Positions 46,368-47,169 of a stretch of DNA of 47,169 nt are shown here, in pieces. The notes beneath the pieces are model-generated. The model made no database searches, was not told the DNA's origin, and saw only the letters and a list, made by a program, of their open reading frames with translations. The stretch comes from Coemansia sp. RSA 1804 (lineage: Eukaryota > Kickxellomycota > Kickxellomycetes > Kickxellales > Kickxellaceae): contig JANBTH010000041.1 in NCBI GenBank assembly GCA_027578815.1, positions 1 through 47,169 on the forward strand, in the 5' to 3' direction. The stretch's first letter is position 1, and each line of letters starts with the position of its first letter. The translations under genes were made by a program, and so were the position numbers.

Positions 46368-47169
46368 ATGAAGTTTTCAAGTGCCCTTCAGTTCAACGCA
46401 GTGCCCGACTGGGCGCAGTACTACCTAGAGTAAGTTGGTTTAAGTTATACCTCGTTCAATTACTTCTTTTTTTTTTATTTCACAAGCCAAACGGTCGGAA
46501 GCAATAAAAAAAAGAGGGAGAGAGTTGAATTCAAACCTGCAGCTGTGACTGCTGTTTTTATTCGGCATAATGTCATAGCATACCAGGCAGCAGCAGAGTA
46601 AGAGAACAAAAGAGAAAACCGACTAATGCTTTGCTGTGCTTGCCCATGTTCATTTTTTTAAACTTGGGTTGTAGCTATTCGGGGTTAAAGAGGAAGCTGT
46701 ACGCAATCGAGCGGGAAATCATTGCAAAGACCGACCAGCAACAGCGGCAGAGCCAGCTTCGACAGGCATCTCAGAATATCGGGACGGAGGAGAACACAAC
46801 GCTTCTGCTGCCACAGACACAAGCGTATGCTGCATTCGTGCCGCTACTGGATTCCGAACTGTTGAAGGTCGACGAGTTTTACCGGCGAAAGGAGGCGGAG
46901 CTTTTTGCAGAGGCAGAGGGACTTGACAGAGATGCAAGCGCGCTGGATACGGGATCCATGCTGCAGCGTCGAAGCTCGCTCAATTTCTTCAGAAAGCTAT
47001 CGAACATTGAGCGCAATGTGTCTGCAGCCACTGCACCGCAACGGATTCGTCGTAACAGCGCAGCGCATGCGGCGATGCTTGGAGGAAGAGGAGGCGGCGA
47101 AGAGAACTCGCACTTGCATTCGCCGGTGATCGTGTCGTCGCCATCTAGATACGCGGAGCAGAACGATTT
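46368..47169 (+). CDS. SPX-domain low-affinity phosphate transporter, 5' part (Pho87/Pho90/Pho91-like)
   Basis: The gene runs off the right edge. Exon 1 (46368-46429) encodes MKFSSALQFNAVPDWAQYYL. Exon 2 begins at 46675 and stays open to the last base. The join restores LDYSGLKRKLYAIEREI, the classic opening of the SPX domain, followed by FVPLLDSELLKVDEFYRRKEA. The basic surface (K2 and the KRK of GLKRK) binds inositol pyrophosphates that report phosphate status. The M-K-F-S-x-x-L-Q-F-N-A-V-P-x-W start is closest to the Pho87/Pho90/Pho91 transporters rather than to Vtc, Syg1 or Pho81. The transporter half lies outside the window, so the subtype is an inference. About 185 codons are visible. 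Confidence 0.8.
46430..46674 (+). other. spliceosomal intron in the SPX gene (245 bp)
   Basis: The donor is GTAAGT at 46430 and the acceptor TTGTAG ends at 46674. A CTAAT at about 46623 is a suitable branch site about 50 bp from the acceptor. Unspliced reading stops immediately (GAG-TAA), whereas splicing yields an unbroken, conserved SPX sequence. Confidence 0.9.

Overview
The window is nuclear DNA from a fungus. Several proteins point there: a fused five-enzyme AROM protein, a TAF1 without bromodomains, a Slp1-type SUN protein, a fungal tetraspanin, a URC4/DUF1688 protein and an F-BAR/DEP/RhoGAP protein of the yeast Rgd2 type. Almost every gene is one uninterrupted reading frame; only one well-supported intron was found. 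An intron-poor genome with an apparent Integrator subunit and Gln/Asn/Ser-rich proteins suggests an early-diverging lineage such as Kickxellales (Coemansia relatives). That placement is an inference.

Layout, left to right. 1-192: the last 63 codons of a gene running in from the left, resembling the end of a TnpB/Fanzor-type nuclease. 1.0-5.1 kb: an Rgd2-like RhoGAP (+) converging on tubulin cofactor C (-). 5.8-8.1 kb: a large Gln/Asn-rich protein with a hydrophobic C-terminus. 9.9-13.9 kb: a small PH-domain protein and a long Ser/Pro repeat protein ending in four predicted membrane helices. 14.8-19.4 kb: an APH-fold kinase-like protein, the SUN-domain protein (+), and a converging tetraspanin (-). 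20.9-29.0 kb: an F-box-like protein that looks cut short, TAF1, LSM3 and a MYST histone acetyltransferase with an AT-hook. 29.7-34.7 kb: a membrane-anchored trypsin-fold protein without its catalytic residues, then an INTS8-like protein. 35.5-38.6 kb: URC4, 3-ketosphinganine reductase (TSC10) and an acyl-CoA-binding protein. 38.8-45.0 kb: AROM and a METTL21-type methyltransferase, both on the minus strand. 46.4 kb to the end: the 5' part of an SPX-domain phosphate transporter gene with one intron.

Most genes are unrelated housekeeping genes with individual promoters. Some functional neighbours stand out. TAF1, LSM3, MYST and the INTS8-like gene all concern transcription, RNA or chromatin. TSC10 and the acyl-CoA-binding protein both concern sphingolipid/acyl-CoA metabolism. 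No operon-like dependence is implied.

The candidates most worth following are the Fanzor-like tail at the left edge, the pseudo-protease receptor at 29.7 kb and the INTS8-like protein at 31.6 kb. Several long frames open on TTG or GTG upstream of the first ATG. In those cases the first plausible ATG was taken as the start (1014, 9915, 20952, 29700, 36990 and 44989).
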